From assembly GCF_901709675.1 (NCBI RefSeq), contig NC_051108.1:558001-622000 (forward strand): a stretch of 64,000 bases of DNA. The letters are read 5' to 3'. Origin of the DNA: Syngnathus acus. Taxonomy: Eukaryota > Chordata > Actinopteri > Syngnathiformes > Syngnathidae. A program made the position numbers and the translations under genes. The notes under the pieces were generated by a model, which was not told the origin of the DNA, ran no database searches, and worked only from the letters and a program-made list of their open reading frames with translations. Below are positions 40,721-51,830 of the stretch, piece after piece (positions within the stretch are counted from its first letter, which is position 1; each line of letters starts with the position of its first letter).

Positions 40721-40830
40721 CACGTGCTACATTGGAGGGGGGCGGGGGACGCACCGTTGCTTCTCCCCCTAACCCCACCGAATGGTTTGCTCTCGTACGT
40801 TTCATTCATAAAATCCAGCTCACTATAAAA
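40721..40830 (+). promoter_or_regulatory. Core promoter of the fos paralogue: E-box and TATA box
   Basis: CACGTG E-box at 40721-40726 and TATAAAA at 40824-40830, giving an expected start near 40855 and a 5' UTR of about 150 bases before the ATG at 41003. CRE-like sites lie about 220-240 bases upstream of the TATA box. Confidence 0.7.
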
Positions 40831-41002
40831 GGCGGGTCGTCCTGCCACTCGCTGCACTTTGCAACATTCACCAAGGCTGGCAAATGGAAGATAAGTGAGC
40901 ATTCCTATGCATGATTTGATGTCCTCTGCCTTTTTCAGACGCATCTAAATTTGTTCTTTTCATTTCTTTTGATAGTTAAGAAAAAGAAAATCGAAATAAA
41001 TC

Positions 41003-42690
41003 ATGCACCCGGATTATTCCTCGGACTCGTCGTCGTCCAGCTGCAGCACAGCATCGCCTGGCGGGGACACTCTTGGGTGCAGCCTGCAGCCTCTGTCACC
41101 GGCACCTGACAACGACCAGGTAAAGAGTCAGAAAAAAGCATTATTAGTACAATTTAAAGAGAAAATAAAAGACGCACCATTTTTTGGGCGATGTCAGGAT
41201 GTGGAAAGCGGTGCGTCGGACTGCGTGGTCCCCAGCGCGGATGCCATCTCGCCGGATCGGTGGCGCACGTCTCAACCGAGCGCCTCGCCTTCCAAAGAGG
41301 GCAGCAGGGGCCAGACGCCTTTTAAGAAGAAGGCCAAGCCCTCCGCCTGCAGAAAAGGGCACAAAGACAAGGTACGGGACGGGAAAGACGACGCTGCAAT
41401 GTGTTTAAAAGACAGCGCGTGCATGTTAATGCACGTGGTGCATGCGCGCATCTTCGGAGTCTGCAGCGCCTCTGCATCAGCATTCAGTGCAGGGACTTTG
41501 TGGAGCGGTTCTTGTTCTCATCGCCTAAATATTTTCCCGTCTACTGGGGCTCATGAAAAGGGTAATAATCTCATCTGGTCCGGGATTTCACACCTTTACC
41601 ATTGTAAAACCTGTTTTAACATTTGTAATGGGGGGGGTGTCAATTGAAGTAAAGGTGATCACCTTTAAATGTAGTAATAATGATAATAGTAAAATGAGTG
41701 GAATTCACAGTCCCACCGCTAGATGGCGACAACAGACTTCCTAACATCAGGTCAGCGTCAAGTCACACTGGTTTCCTTACAGTGGAAGAATATCATCCTT
41801 GAGAAGTTTTGACTTTTGAAACATGTTTTTCATCTAAACTTTTGGCGAGCACATAATGTGTGCACTTTTTTTCTTGAAATGCATCCATGTGCCTGTTTTT
41901 GTCGATTGCGTCTGCAGCCTTCCAAAGAAGAGGACGAGAGGCGGAGAATTCGTCGGGAGCGGAACAAAATTGCTGCGGCAAAATGCCGGAACAGGCGCAG
42001 GGAGCTGATCGACACGCTGCAAGCTGTACGTGTCAAGAAAATCCTATTGTTTATCTCGAAAGCGTATATGAGCGATGCCTGACTTCCCCTCCCCGCTAGG
42101 AAACTGACCAACTGGAAGAGGAGAAGTCCATCCTTCAGTCGGAGATAGACGAGCTCCTGAAGGAGAAGGAGCGCCTGGAGCAGGTGTTGTCCTCGCACGA
42201 GTCCTCCTGCTGTAAGCTGGAGGAGAAAGCTGACGAGGACGAAGTCACGATGATGTCGGCCGAAAGCGTCGGCCTGGCCCAAGTCCGCTGCATCCCGGCC
42301 GCCGCCATCTTCGGCAACTCCAACCTCCTCCTGTCCTCCAACCTGGAGGAGGACCAAGACGAGAGCCTGGAGGACCTGAAGGACGACCTGGACGACTTGG
42401 TCCCCAGTCTTGAGATGGAGGCGTCCGAGGAGGGGGAGGCCTTCGTCCCCGACATCGTGGACCTGAGCGGGCCTCTCTGCCTGCCCGACTGGGAAACCTT
42501 GTACAAGTCGGTGGCCGACGACCTGGAATGTCTGGCCGCGCCGCTCGCCGCGTCTTCCGGCCCCTCGTGCGGCGGCATCTACCGCACCGGCGTCTTCTCC
42601 TTCAGCTTGGCCGACTTGGACGCCCTGGCGGAGGACGCCCGGAGCGGCCCCGAAGACAGTCTCAACTCACCGACACTGCTGGCGTTGTGA
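41003..42690 (+). CDS. Divergent FOS-family bZIP protein (c-Fos-like paralogue)
   Basis: AP-1 type bZIP factor of 329 residues plus stop. Four exons with the FOS layout: 41003-41119, 41198-41371, 41918-42025 and 42100-42690. Exon 3 (108 bp, basic region [20 protein letters not shown]) and exon 4 (591 bp) have exactly the lengths of those in the neighbouring fos. Exon 1 keeps the CSTASPGGD motif. Exon 4 has the leucine zipper ([20 protein letters not shown]), acidic segments, [15 protein letters not shown] and the family C-terminus [11 protein letters not shown]. Exon 2 has lost the [13 protein letters not shown] block found in c-Fos and is basic/serine rich instead. It is transcribed away from fos. 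It is clearly FOS family, but I cannot match it to fosb, fosl1 or fosl2; a local or genome-duplication paralogue of fos is likeliest. Confidence 0.88.
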
Positions 42691-43215
42691 ATGGAAAAGG
42701 AAAAAAAAGAAAGTACAATATATAGTGAATCATATACGTACTGTATATCAAATATCTATTGTCAAAACGCCAAACTGTGATCTAGAGGGGTTCACTGTAC
42801 TCTTGTTTTTTTCGGTAGTGTATGTTTGCTGTTGTTGCAACTTCCAAAGTGCAGATGATGTGGAATAAATATGGCGGGGCTGAATTCTTCCATTCTGGTG
42901 CAAGTGCGGTTGTCCGAAATGAACGCTTCACAAAAACGTGCATGCAAATCTCTTACAACAAGTGTCTTTTATCCCTTAGCTGTCATGTAAAGCTGGATCT
43001 AAACATGTACGTGCTGTAGACAAACTTGTGATGTAACAATTACCAAAAGAGTAACTGATGTGTAGCATTTGACGTGTATATCTTGCCATGTAATGTCATA
43101 TTTCAATGTTTGTGCCATCTCTATTTTACTGGGACATATTTTATGACATAGTTTATTTTTTTACATATGGAAAATATGCGATGCAAAGAGGAAAAAATAA
43201 ACGGTGACATTGAAA
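42691..43215 (+). other. 3' UTR of the fos paralogue
   Basis: AT-rich sequence after the stop with several TTTATTTT and ATTTTA stretches. AATAAA at 43196-43201 is the likely polyadenylation signal, giving a 3' UTR of about 520 bases. Confidence 0.6.
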
Positions 43216-43354
43216 CATGGAGCGTCTTAGTTATATTTAGAACGAGGATTATATAAAATTCATTTGCGGAGGAGAAAACACTGAGTGGGAGCTTGATTTG
43301 AATGACTTATTCATTGCGTTTTCGATGCTCCACAAAAGCAACGTCCTCAACGAC

Positions 43355-43660
43355 GTGCCGACGTCACGGAGCGAGTTGCGTGCTGCGTCACGTCCGTTGA
43401 CCACATATGGAGCGGGGCGGGGAGAAGCAGGCTGTTTTGTTTCTATGGCAACGGCCGTGTCGCCGCCGCCGCCGCCGCCGGGGGAAAAAGAGGGAGCGTT
43501 TCTACGTCCTCTCTTTTTTTAATCGAACGTTAATAAACAACCACGAGTTTCGACGAGTATTTCAACCATAGTTTCCCGTAATAACAACTTCGATCACGAG
43601 CTAGCAAAGAAAGTCAAAGCAAAACGGGGACACGACGCCGCCGCATGTGTTGGTGCGTTC
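43355..43660. promoter_or_regulatory. CpG-rich element with CRE, near-CArG and X-box-like motifs
   Basis: A GC-rich island 150 bases past the fos paralogue contains CGACGTCACGG, GCGTCACG, an imperfect CArG (CCACATATGG, one C in the core), CTATGGCAACGG resembling an RFX X-box, and a (GCC)n run. No gene starts here that I can recognise. It may be an enhancer or the promoter of an unrecognised transcript. Confidence 0.4.
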
Positions 43661-43677
43661 AAGGTCACTGTGCGATT

Positions 43678-43731
43678 ATGAGATTTCAGTTGCTGAGTTC
43701 AGACATGAGATTTCAGTTGCTGAGTTCAGAC
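43678..43731. repeat. 27-bp perfect tandem duplication
   Basis: The 27-base unit beginning ATGAGATTTCAGTTGCTGAG occurs twice back to back without a mismatch (43678-43704, 43705-43731). Confidence 0.95.
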
Positions 43732-46500
43732 ACATTAGGGGGCGCTACAACCTTCACGGGCTAACGACACTCACTTGCCACAACATTGGGCAATAACGTG
43801 GACTCTTATCAAAATTCTACTAGCAAGTAGAACCAATGGTTTATTTTATTTGAGCTATCTGTGAATAGAATTTGTACTTAGCGTGAGTGCTGTGTCACCA
43901 GTGATTAATACCTGTGTGGCATTGTGCAGGTGTTCCCAATATTCTGGCCAGTGACTGTACATGTCCCAGAGTACAATCCACCGCTTCCCGTTTTGACATT
44001 TTAGCTGCAATGATGGACAGAGCTTGTCAGCGTTGATGTTATCTGACGGCTTCACTTGCTTTTTCTTGCTTCATCCCAGTCCGGTAGCGAGCCGCTTCTG
44101 GCATTGCGACGGCAAAATACCACACAACTGTTGAAGCCACAAACATTACAACCTGACAGTTACGAGACACGCAGTGGATTTTGCTTGGGCAAATGGTTAG
44201 GTAGGCGCGTGAACACGGAGGATATCAAAAGTCTACACACCCCTGTTCTTGTGGACTTGATTAATTGAGTGAGTCCGGAGGATATCAAAAGACTACACAC
44301 CCCTGTTCTTGTGGACTTGATTAATTGAGTGAGTCAACTTTCCTCCCACAGTAGGATGGTTAATATTTTGAAAGCAGCTTAGTGGAAGTCATCAGTCTGC
44401 AAGCTTCATGCTAACATAAGACAAAGGCCATTGATGGGCTGATGTCACCACGCGCTCGCCATAAATGGTGCCTCGGCCCCGTGACATTGATTAATGCCCG
44501 TAAATGTAGCACTTCCCTGGGACTGTAAGCGCAAGCGCGCTGCTGATGAGATAACGTGATGCGGAAAAAGTGAGCGCAAATGTGAGACATGCAACAAGAG
44601 GATGGAGACAATCCGTCCAAGTAACAAGCCGACGATGGGACGATTCTTCTGTTTATTTTAAAACGGTCCCACTTGGTATTTGATAAGAGATTGAAAAGAT
44701 TTTTTGTGCTTCCTTAACCATTTATTACATGTTCAATGGAATGATCATAAATGAGCTATGGGAATAATACAAATGAAACTCAAAAGTAGAGTTTCCTTCA
44801 GCACAACTGCAAGAATGGCAAAGATCTCAGTTGCTGAAATCAAGAGCGCTTCGCCGCCAACTTCCTGTTCTGCCCCGGCTCTTATGAAATATGGAAAGAT
44901 TTTCAAAAAAGTGCCAACGGCCGGACGGGCGTCTGCGAGGATCCCGAAAGGAGAACAACAAGAAGGAAGGAAGCAAATTAATAGGGACCGCTTGCCTTAT
45001 TGTGTCTGCAGTGCGGTCAAGGAGGAGGAATGAGTCAGGACGGGACGGGACGGGACTGGACTGGACGCTGTCTGGCGCGAGCCACGGGTATTTCCCAGAG
45101 AGGTGGCATGGTTGTGCAGAAAAGACATCACCCAGCAGACGTGAAGCAAATAACACTGACTGAGCTGCACGCTCACGTGAGGAGGCAGGCGCCTTTCGGG
45201 GAATGACACCTGCCGATGATGAGAAACACAACTTAAATACAATCACCCAAAAAGTCCATTTGACCTCAGGCTCATTTGAGTTGTTGACACTGTGTCAAAT
45301 TGACAAGACATTGACTTTTGTTTCACAGGCACTCCAACCGATTAACGTGGAGTCCAAATGCGATTCGGCGACACATTTGACGATATCAGATCATTTCGGG
45401 TTTATTTTCTTGCATCCAAGTGACATTTTGGACAACTTTGCTGCAAAGAGAGCCGTGACCATCTCTACCTTACAGAACGTGGCCTGTTTTATGATCACTT
45501 CTGCTTTATTAACCCGCTTGGCACCTCTGAAATGTGTTCCAGGTCTATGTTTGGAGCGAGTGTGACGCACGCACACGACCCCCTCCCCCACAGATGTGAG
45601 ACATAAATCACAGCAGAGCCAAATTAGAAGCTAAAAAAAGGGGAACACAGTGGGGTATTTGGGGGGGGGGGGGCTGGAATAACCCCGGTGGCATGCTTTG
45701 TGACTGGAACAATTGAGTACGTTGACAAAAATATGAAATTAGTCAAGAGTGGACAACCTTGAACTAAGACACATGGCAACTTTTGCGAGTAAAGTCTCGA
45801 ATACCGCACGTCTTCTTTACAATGCAGCACATTCCTATTTTGTTACCGATTGTGAACACTAGGGGAAAGCGTAGAGGCCAAAATTCACACTCTTGGAACT
45901 TTCTGGAACTTTCCTTAACCTCCCTTAACAACATGCAGCCAATCGTGAGACGTACATTCGATTTGGGTTTCTTCAACAACACCGAATTGTGACTCAAGCA
46001 AAACAGCACTTCAGGGCACTTTAAGGCCAAAGCAAGATGGCGGTCGCCCTTGCAAGATTTATAGTGTCGGAGTTGGCGGGCCAGCTGCAATAACATGATT
46101 TCAAGCTGCATGTGAGGTCGCCTGTAGCAGTCAATGGAAGGCGCGCGACAAATCGCATGTGTCGACCGACGGAGGGGGCAAACGAGGGTTAAACAAAGCA
46201 AATAAAAAGCCAGTCAAGTAAGTCTTGTGTAACTCGTCAAGTGGGACTTAGAGTGAGGAATAAAAGAGGAAGTGCAAATCAACACCAGCAATACTATAGC
46301 TAGCCATACGTTGAAGTGGAAGCAGAAATAGGCCACGACAATAACTGCTTTTTCAATGCACACTCACACACATACGAAAAAGCAGATCTTTGCTAACCCT
46401 GTTCCAATACTTTTGCAGGGGCCTGACTGTATGCTAGACTGCGCTTGCATGGAGTCCGTGCGATAGTGGCACTTGTTTCTATGTAGCGGCTCCTGTCAAC
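43732..46500. other. Intergenic DNA between the fos paralogue and jdp2
   Basis: No recognised gene. Contains a 60-bp tandem duplication, a perfect TRE/AP-1 site TGAGTCA at 45031-45037 followed by GGGAC/GGACT repeats, and a G tract at about 45661-45673. The AP-1 site lies between AP-1 genes and could mediate feedback, but this is inference. Confidence 0.5.
44217..44336. repeat. 60-bp tandem duplication
   Basis: Two adjacent 60-base units (44217-44276, 44277-44336) starting GGAGGATATCAAAAG differ by one internal substitution (T at 44232, A at 44292) plus the last base. A recent slippage or unequal-exchange product. Confidence 0.95.
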
Positions 46501-46559
46501 AGCAGAGGCGCCTGCCTGGATGAGCGTCCAAAGTTTTCCTCTCCGCTTGTGTATGTTTT

Positions 46560-46839
46560 CGGTTGCTAGGGGGCGGAGCCAGCCGACCGGCCGGCCCCGC
46601 CCCGCCCCTCCCTCCCTCCGTCCGTCCGTCCTCTTGCATGAGTCTCATGCACTCACGCACGCTTACGTCTGGCTCGGCCACTTCCGCATTCCGGAGTTCT
46701 CCCAGACCTGGCCCACTACTTAAACGGGCTGATGCAACCACTCGGGCTAGTCCCCGAAGCCGACTCTGGGAAAAAAATTCCGCATTTCGCTCATCCCATC
46801 CGGATTGTTTTGATTTTTGTTTGTTTAGACGCACAACAG
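46560..46839 (+). promoter_or_regulatory. jdp2: Candidate jdp2 promoter and first non-coding exon
   Basis: CpG-rich block with a GC box (GGGGCGGAGCC) and GGTTGCTAGG, ending at a strong donor (GCACAACAG then GTAAGCGCG, edge 46839). It is oriented toward jdp2, whose coding exon begins with an acceptor and so needs upstream exons. The assignment is by position only. Confidence 0.4.
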
Positions 46840-47745
46840 GTAAGCGCGCGACTCGCCGTCGCCTTCCTTCCTTGCGTCGCTTATGTGTTATTATGATGAT
46901 ATTATATTTTTGATCGGTTGGTAGAGTTGTGAGTACACGATGTACATTTGTTTGGAATTGCTACTTGGAAAAATAGTCGCTGCTCGGCCATGTGCTCTGC
47001 ACCGCGCTGCAATCCCTTGTAAACTTTGCCGTGTTACATGGTCGTAGGGGATGTGGGCTTGGCACGACGCGCTTCCCCCTCCGCGATATGCAAGCTTGCC
47101 AAAAGATCAAGCTTTTTCATTTTTCACTGCACTGGACCCGACTGGACTGGACTGTGTGTCGGTTACTCCGCTCGCGGAGACAGTTATGTAACGCCAACAC
47201 GTCGCAGGATGACGGCAGGCGAAGTTCCGCCCGCGCTCGCCCAGACTCCGCTCACTTTGCACGCGTTTCAGATTCAAACCGGTAAAAGCGGGGAGTTCAA
47301 TCGCGACTTTCCAATCTTGCCACCTCGCAGCTATAGAGACAAGTGAAAGCTCACGTACGGCCACGTCGGATATCCTATTACTGTTCGTACGTGTCGTTTA
47401 TGGAAGAATTTTGTTTGAGCGTAGGTTTGGCAGTTTTCGGCAGGGTTCGTTCAAGGTCGTAAACTATCGCAAAGACGTTTCCTTACCTGCTTCTTTATTG
47501 TAAACTTATCATGTTTAATGTTTCTGTCACCGTGTGAATACATGTTGATACTTTTCAAGTATTCTTTCGGCAGAACATCTATTTTATTTGAATGGGATTC
47601 AGATCTTTAAAATATACAGTACAGAAGAAAAGAATGTGATGCTCTTCATTCAATTGCCACATACTCTGCCGGGGCATGTTTACACAAACTTTTCTGACCG
47701 CTGCGTTAAAATTAAATGCTCATTAATCATGCTATTTCTCCACAG

Positions 47746-47789
47746 TGTGCGAACACAGTTGCACCATTGACAGAAGAAGTTCTCTCTGA
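47746..47789 (+). other. jdp2: Candidate 44-bp non-coding exon of jdp2
   Basis: Bracketed by a pyrimidine-rich acceptor (TATTTCTCCACAG) and a perfect donor (GTAAGTATTG), between the presumed first exon and the coding exons. It has no useful open frame. Confidence 0.35.
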
Positions 47790-50700
47790 GTAAGTATTGT
47801 GCATTGACCAAACTTTTCCATTTAAGCAATCGATTGTGTGACTAAGGTTAACGAAAATATATTTCAAATAAGGGAAGAAAGAACATTTTTGGAGTGATTC
47901 ATCTAAATGAACCTCGAGCTGTCGAGGCTCCTGGTCTGCCTGAAGAGTTAAGGCCGACCGACCGACCGTGGAATGGGAACTATGATGTGATGGCAGGCAT
48001 GCATGCGACCTGCGAGTTCAAAGGTTCAGCCTTTTCCAAATTTGTGACTGGACCAGTCTCCAGCTGCTGCATGCACGCCGGGCGTGTGTGAGACGTGTCT
48101 ACTCGCCTTTGGCTCTATTTGTGTCGTTGGGGCATGTTTGGGCGTTAGACGAAAAAAAAGAAGGGATTTCTGCCGTCGGCAGGCAGCTCGGGGCTAAAGG
48201 TGCTGAGAGCCTGGACGTGGGCGCGCGGGCGGTTTATTTTAAGTCGAAATGCCTTCCAGTACGTCTGTGGGGAGCTGGAATTGGCGAGCTGCACCGCAGT
48301 GCACACACTGCAGACGCATTGCAGGCCCGCCAGCCAACTAGGCACCAGCAAGCCCCCCCATTTTCACTGCTGATGGTGTCGCCTTATCGTTTGTTGGCCC
48401 TGTAAATCTTTTTTAAATATTATTGCAAGAACTACGTCACGGTGGGTTCCAATAGGCAATGGGGCCAAAAGCGTGTTTCATCACAGTGTGCCGGCTGGAT
48501 GACGAAACACGGGACAAAGGATGGAAGGGCATTAAATTGACATGCGGGTGTTGCATCATCTCACAACAAATCACATTTTCTGGCCTCGGCTCGGCCAATT
48601 TCTTCTCGTGGAGGATTGCGGGCCGGATTTGTCACGGGTGGGAACCGCCGTGGCTTTTTGTCTACCGTTATTGAATCTATCAAACAGGCCCACCCAAGAT
48701 GCAAATACCTTCGGACCAATGACGGCGGACAGCTTATTCTTTGATTGTTGCAATTTTCTGCTTATAACTTTGATGACGCCCGCCCAGACGGCACCTCCTA
48801 CCCTCCGTCCACCCGCCGGGCCTCGCCTCCGCATCTAGGCGCCGGCTCCCGGGCCGGTTGTCCCGACACGCCAATGAAAATAGGACGAGGGCTCGCAGGA
48901 ATGTCCGTCCTGACTCTCGCTGCTCTCAAGACAAATTCTCCGGTTTCCCGGGAACGTTGCGTAAGGCCGAGCGACTGAGCGCAGATGGTAACGATGATGG
49001 CTGAGACGTTGGCCGGAGATGGGGGGGGAGCGAGCGTGCCTTGGCCTCCGGCCTTGCCGCTTACCGCTCGCAACTCGGTGAAACATTTCATCCGGGCGAG
49101 ATGCTGCTGTGCAGCCTTTTTCAATCGCTGTGGCTGATTCCATTTTGGAAAATGTTCTGGCTGTTCCCGTAAATGTGGCGCTTTCAAACACAAAGTCTGG
49201 CGGCCAAAAACGCTTTGTCTCAAGGTCAAGCAAGCCAAGTTAATTACCTTTGGTTTAGGTCCCGTCCCACGGAGGTGCGATGGTTTCGGGACAGGCGGCC
49301 GAGTGCTCCTCGGATTTCCACTTCTGCGTGACGAGAGAAGGGGAAAACAAATCAAAAGCTGGAGCACATTGTGACAAATGGAACTGAGCGCTTGCTCAAA
49401 ACAACAACTAGCGTACAGTGCAGTGGCCCTGTAATAAAACAAAAACAACCTATATTAAAAAAATGCCTTTGAAAGCGCCCCCCACCCCCCTTCACATTGA
49501 CGGCGGCTGGAGGGAATGCGGATAATGGGGGCCGCCGGTCGTCCCGCTGGCTATTGAGAAGGAATTCCACAGCCCTGCTAATTGTTCTCAGGAAAGACTC
49601 AGGAAATGGAGCGGGGCTGAAAGTGAGCCCAGGCCATCCAAAATGTATGCGTGAAGCCAGCCAGACTACTTTTGGGCCGGGAACCAGAACCAACATTGAG
49701 CGGGTCCTTCCTATATTTCACAGCTAATACATGAGTGACATTTGGTGGCGTCCTTCGTGCTGGAGACGACAAACACTTTTCAGGTTCTTTTCAGAAGCTC
49801 GCGCCCAACTCGAAAGGGGAATTTGGTCGGAAGTGGAACGAGGCCCGGAGCGGGTTGCCCCTGCCCTGCCATAGAGGGACTCGAACAACATTGTTTTTTC
49901 AAATCGTTTTTCTTTCTCAAACGACTCGTTTGGAGGGAACTGTTGCTCTCGCTCGGCTCGCATATGGGCCGGGTCGGCCGCTGCACAAAATGAAAAAGTC
50001 CTTGGCGCCCTCTGCTCCGACATCCCTCGCGGGAGTTTCACACACAGAGAGGCAATTTTGTCTGAGAAAGATCTTTACCAGAGCTGTCTTGTTCTTTTCC
50101 TCTCCAGCAAAAACAACAGGCGGCTGCCAAGCGCCGTGTAAATGGGAGTTATACATGAAGTGAGCGAGAGAGGAAAAAAAAAAAGGGAGGGAGGGAGGAA
50201 TTCAATGATCAAATGCCTCATTTGACGCTGGCTCTGCACTCGAACCCTTGGAGCGAATAAGTCACGCAGCCCGAATGAAGAGGTCACGACAAATGCAGAC
50301 GTGAGCTTGCCAGCGCAGGTGGACGGACGGACGGGTTTCTCCTGACGGCGGCCATTTCTTTGCCTACTTGCGAGTCCGAATCGATTTTTCTTCTCTATCA
50401 GTCCAACCGTAAAAAACTTTGCGCTCCATATGCTGGGGTGGAGTGCGTTACGTAAGCTCCCTCTATGGCTTTTGTAATGGCTCAAGTCTTGATAACTTAC
50501 CATCCATCGTTGGCTGTCAGCTCGTCGGACTGCAGCACAGTCAGCTGTTTGAGAGCGCGGCACAATAGCGCTCTTTGTTTGCCGCATCTGAGAGGGGCTT
50601 TGTTCAGCTCTCGTCCAACCTGTCCGGGCACGGAAGCCGAGGAGGGGGCCGTTCGGGAATACAACTGGCAACGCGCTCGCCACCCCACCGCCCCGGGGAT

Positions 50701-50996
50701 GCGGCAAGTTCTGAAATCAAAGGGCTCAAAGGTCAGATGATTTGAAATTGGAGCGGAATGTGGATGCCACACAAGACTATCAAATATTTTTAGAAACGGT
50801 TATTCTTTCCACAAATGACTTTTGGGTTTTCCCCACTGTTGAATAACAACACGTTACCAACCAAGCAAGTGTAGGGTCGACTCGCACCAAGTGGCCGCCG
50901 CGGCGTTGAAATGGTCTGTTGGCAAAAACAGCAAGCGGTTGGTTGTCGCCGTGATGTCAGACCACAAGGACGGGAGGCGGGGCTTACGTGGCGGCT
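47790..50996 (+). other. jdp2: Presumed jdp2 5' intron
   Basis: About 3.2 kb of unremarkable sequence without recognised coding or mobile elements, apart from short G/C tracts. Open frames here lack protein resemblance. Confidence 0.4.
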
Positions 50997-51084
50997 GCAA
51001 TATCACGCCGGGGCGGCCGCAATATCACGCCGGGGCGGCCGCAATATCACGCCGGGGCGGCCGCAATATCACGCCGGGGCGGCC
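50997..51084. repeat. 22-bp minisatellite, four perfect copies
   Basis: The unit begins GCAATATCACGCCGGGGCGG and repeats four times with no mismatch (starts 50997, 51019, 51041, 51063); each junction creates a GCGGCCGC. It ends 63 bases before the jdp2 start exon, so it lies in the last part of the 5' intron or in an alternative 5' UTR. Confidence 0.97.
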
Positions 51085-51173
51085 GCGATCTGACGAAGGA
51101 CTCTGCTGGGATACAAACTCACAAGCCTTTTGCTCTCCTCCCAACAGCAGCGGCGGCGGCGGCCGGGCGGGAC

Positions 51174-51830
51174 ATGATGCCGGGACAGATTCCGGACCCT
51201 TCGCTGGCGGCGGGCTCCCTGCCCTGCCTGGGCCCGCTGGCGGGCATCTCAGCCACCACGCTCACCGACCAGCTGAAACTGGCCGACTTCCACCAGCTGG
51301 GCGCCATGTTCTCGCCGCTGCACTTCCTCGGCAGGCTGGGAAAGAGGCCGCTGAGCATCAAGACAGAGGTGAGGTTCCAGACGCGGTGCCGCGGCCGGCC
51401 CGAAGTGAAATTCTAATCTGACCGTCGGCCCGTTTGCAGATGGATGAAGACGAAGAGAGGAGGAAACGACGGCGAGAGAAAAACAAAGTAGCGGCGGCGC
51501 GATGCCGGAACAAGAAGAAGGAACGAACGGACTTCCTTCAAAGGGTGACTTTTCCGACGCAAACCCCACGACGGCACGAGCGATGTCCCCCTCGCCGTTG
51601 TCCATCTGAGCAATGCCCATTTGTTTCCCTCCCGTCAGGAATCGGAACGTCTGGAGATGGTCAACTCGGATCTGAAGGCTCAGATCGAGGAGCTCCGCCT
51701 CGAGCGGCAGCAGCTGATGGTGATGCTCAACCTGCACCGGCCCACCTGCATCGTGCGCACCGACAGCGTCAAAACCCCCGAAAGCGAGGCCGACCCCCTG
51801 CTGGAGCAGCTGTCCACCGACGCCAAGTGA
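51174..51830 (+). CDS. jdp2: JDP2, Jun dimerization protein 2
   Basis: bZIP repressor that dimerises with Jun and ATF proteins, binds TRE and CRE sites and recruits histone deacetylase. Three coding exons: 51174-51368 (within an exon starting at 51148), 51440-51544, 51639-51830. Together they encode 163 residues plus stop, the same length as human. Motifs: N-terminal MMPGQIPDPS, LGAMFSPLHFL, basic region RRKRRREKNKVAAARCRNKK, leucine zipper (SERLEMVNSDLKAQIEELRL), and C-terminus HRPTCIVRTDSVKTPESEAD. The start is the first of two adjacent in-frame ATG codons (MMPGQ), as in mammals. The N-terminal third is less conserved than the bZIP. It lies in the same orientation as, and about 8.5 kb from, the fos paralogue, as JDP2 lies next to FOS in tetrapods. 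Confidence 0.97.

Larger units (their letters stand above)
37400..40820. promoter_or_regulatory. Divergent regulatory interval between fos and its paralogue
   Basis: Non-coding interval shared by two head-to-head FOS genes. Sites seen: CRE-like TGACGTAA at 38980-38987, TGACGTCA at 39095-39102, MEF2 TTAAAAATAG at 39352-39361, MEF2 CTAAAAATAG at 39588-39597, TGACGTAA at 40067-40074, an ETS+CArG element at 40214-40233, TGACGTCG at 40586 and TGACGTGC at 40602. MEF2, CRE and SRE combinations are known from activity-dependent Fos enhancers in mammals. Repeats and two retroposon tails are interspersed. Function is inferred from motifs only. Confidence 0.5.

Noticed and set aside
41553-41744. Short frame in the fos paralogue intron 2
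   Set aside because: Lies between well-supported exons and has no homology or splice support.
50891-51421. Plus-strand frame with repeated ITPGRPQYHAG units
   Set aside because: Translation of the 22-bp minisatellite running out of frame into the jdp2 exon.
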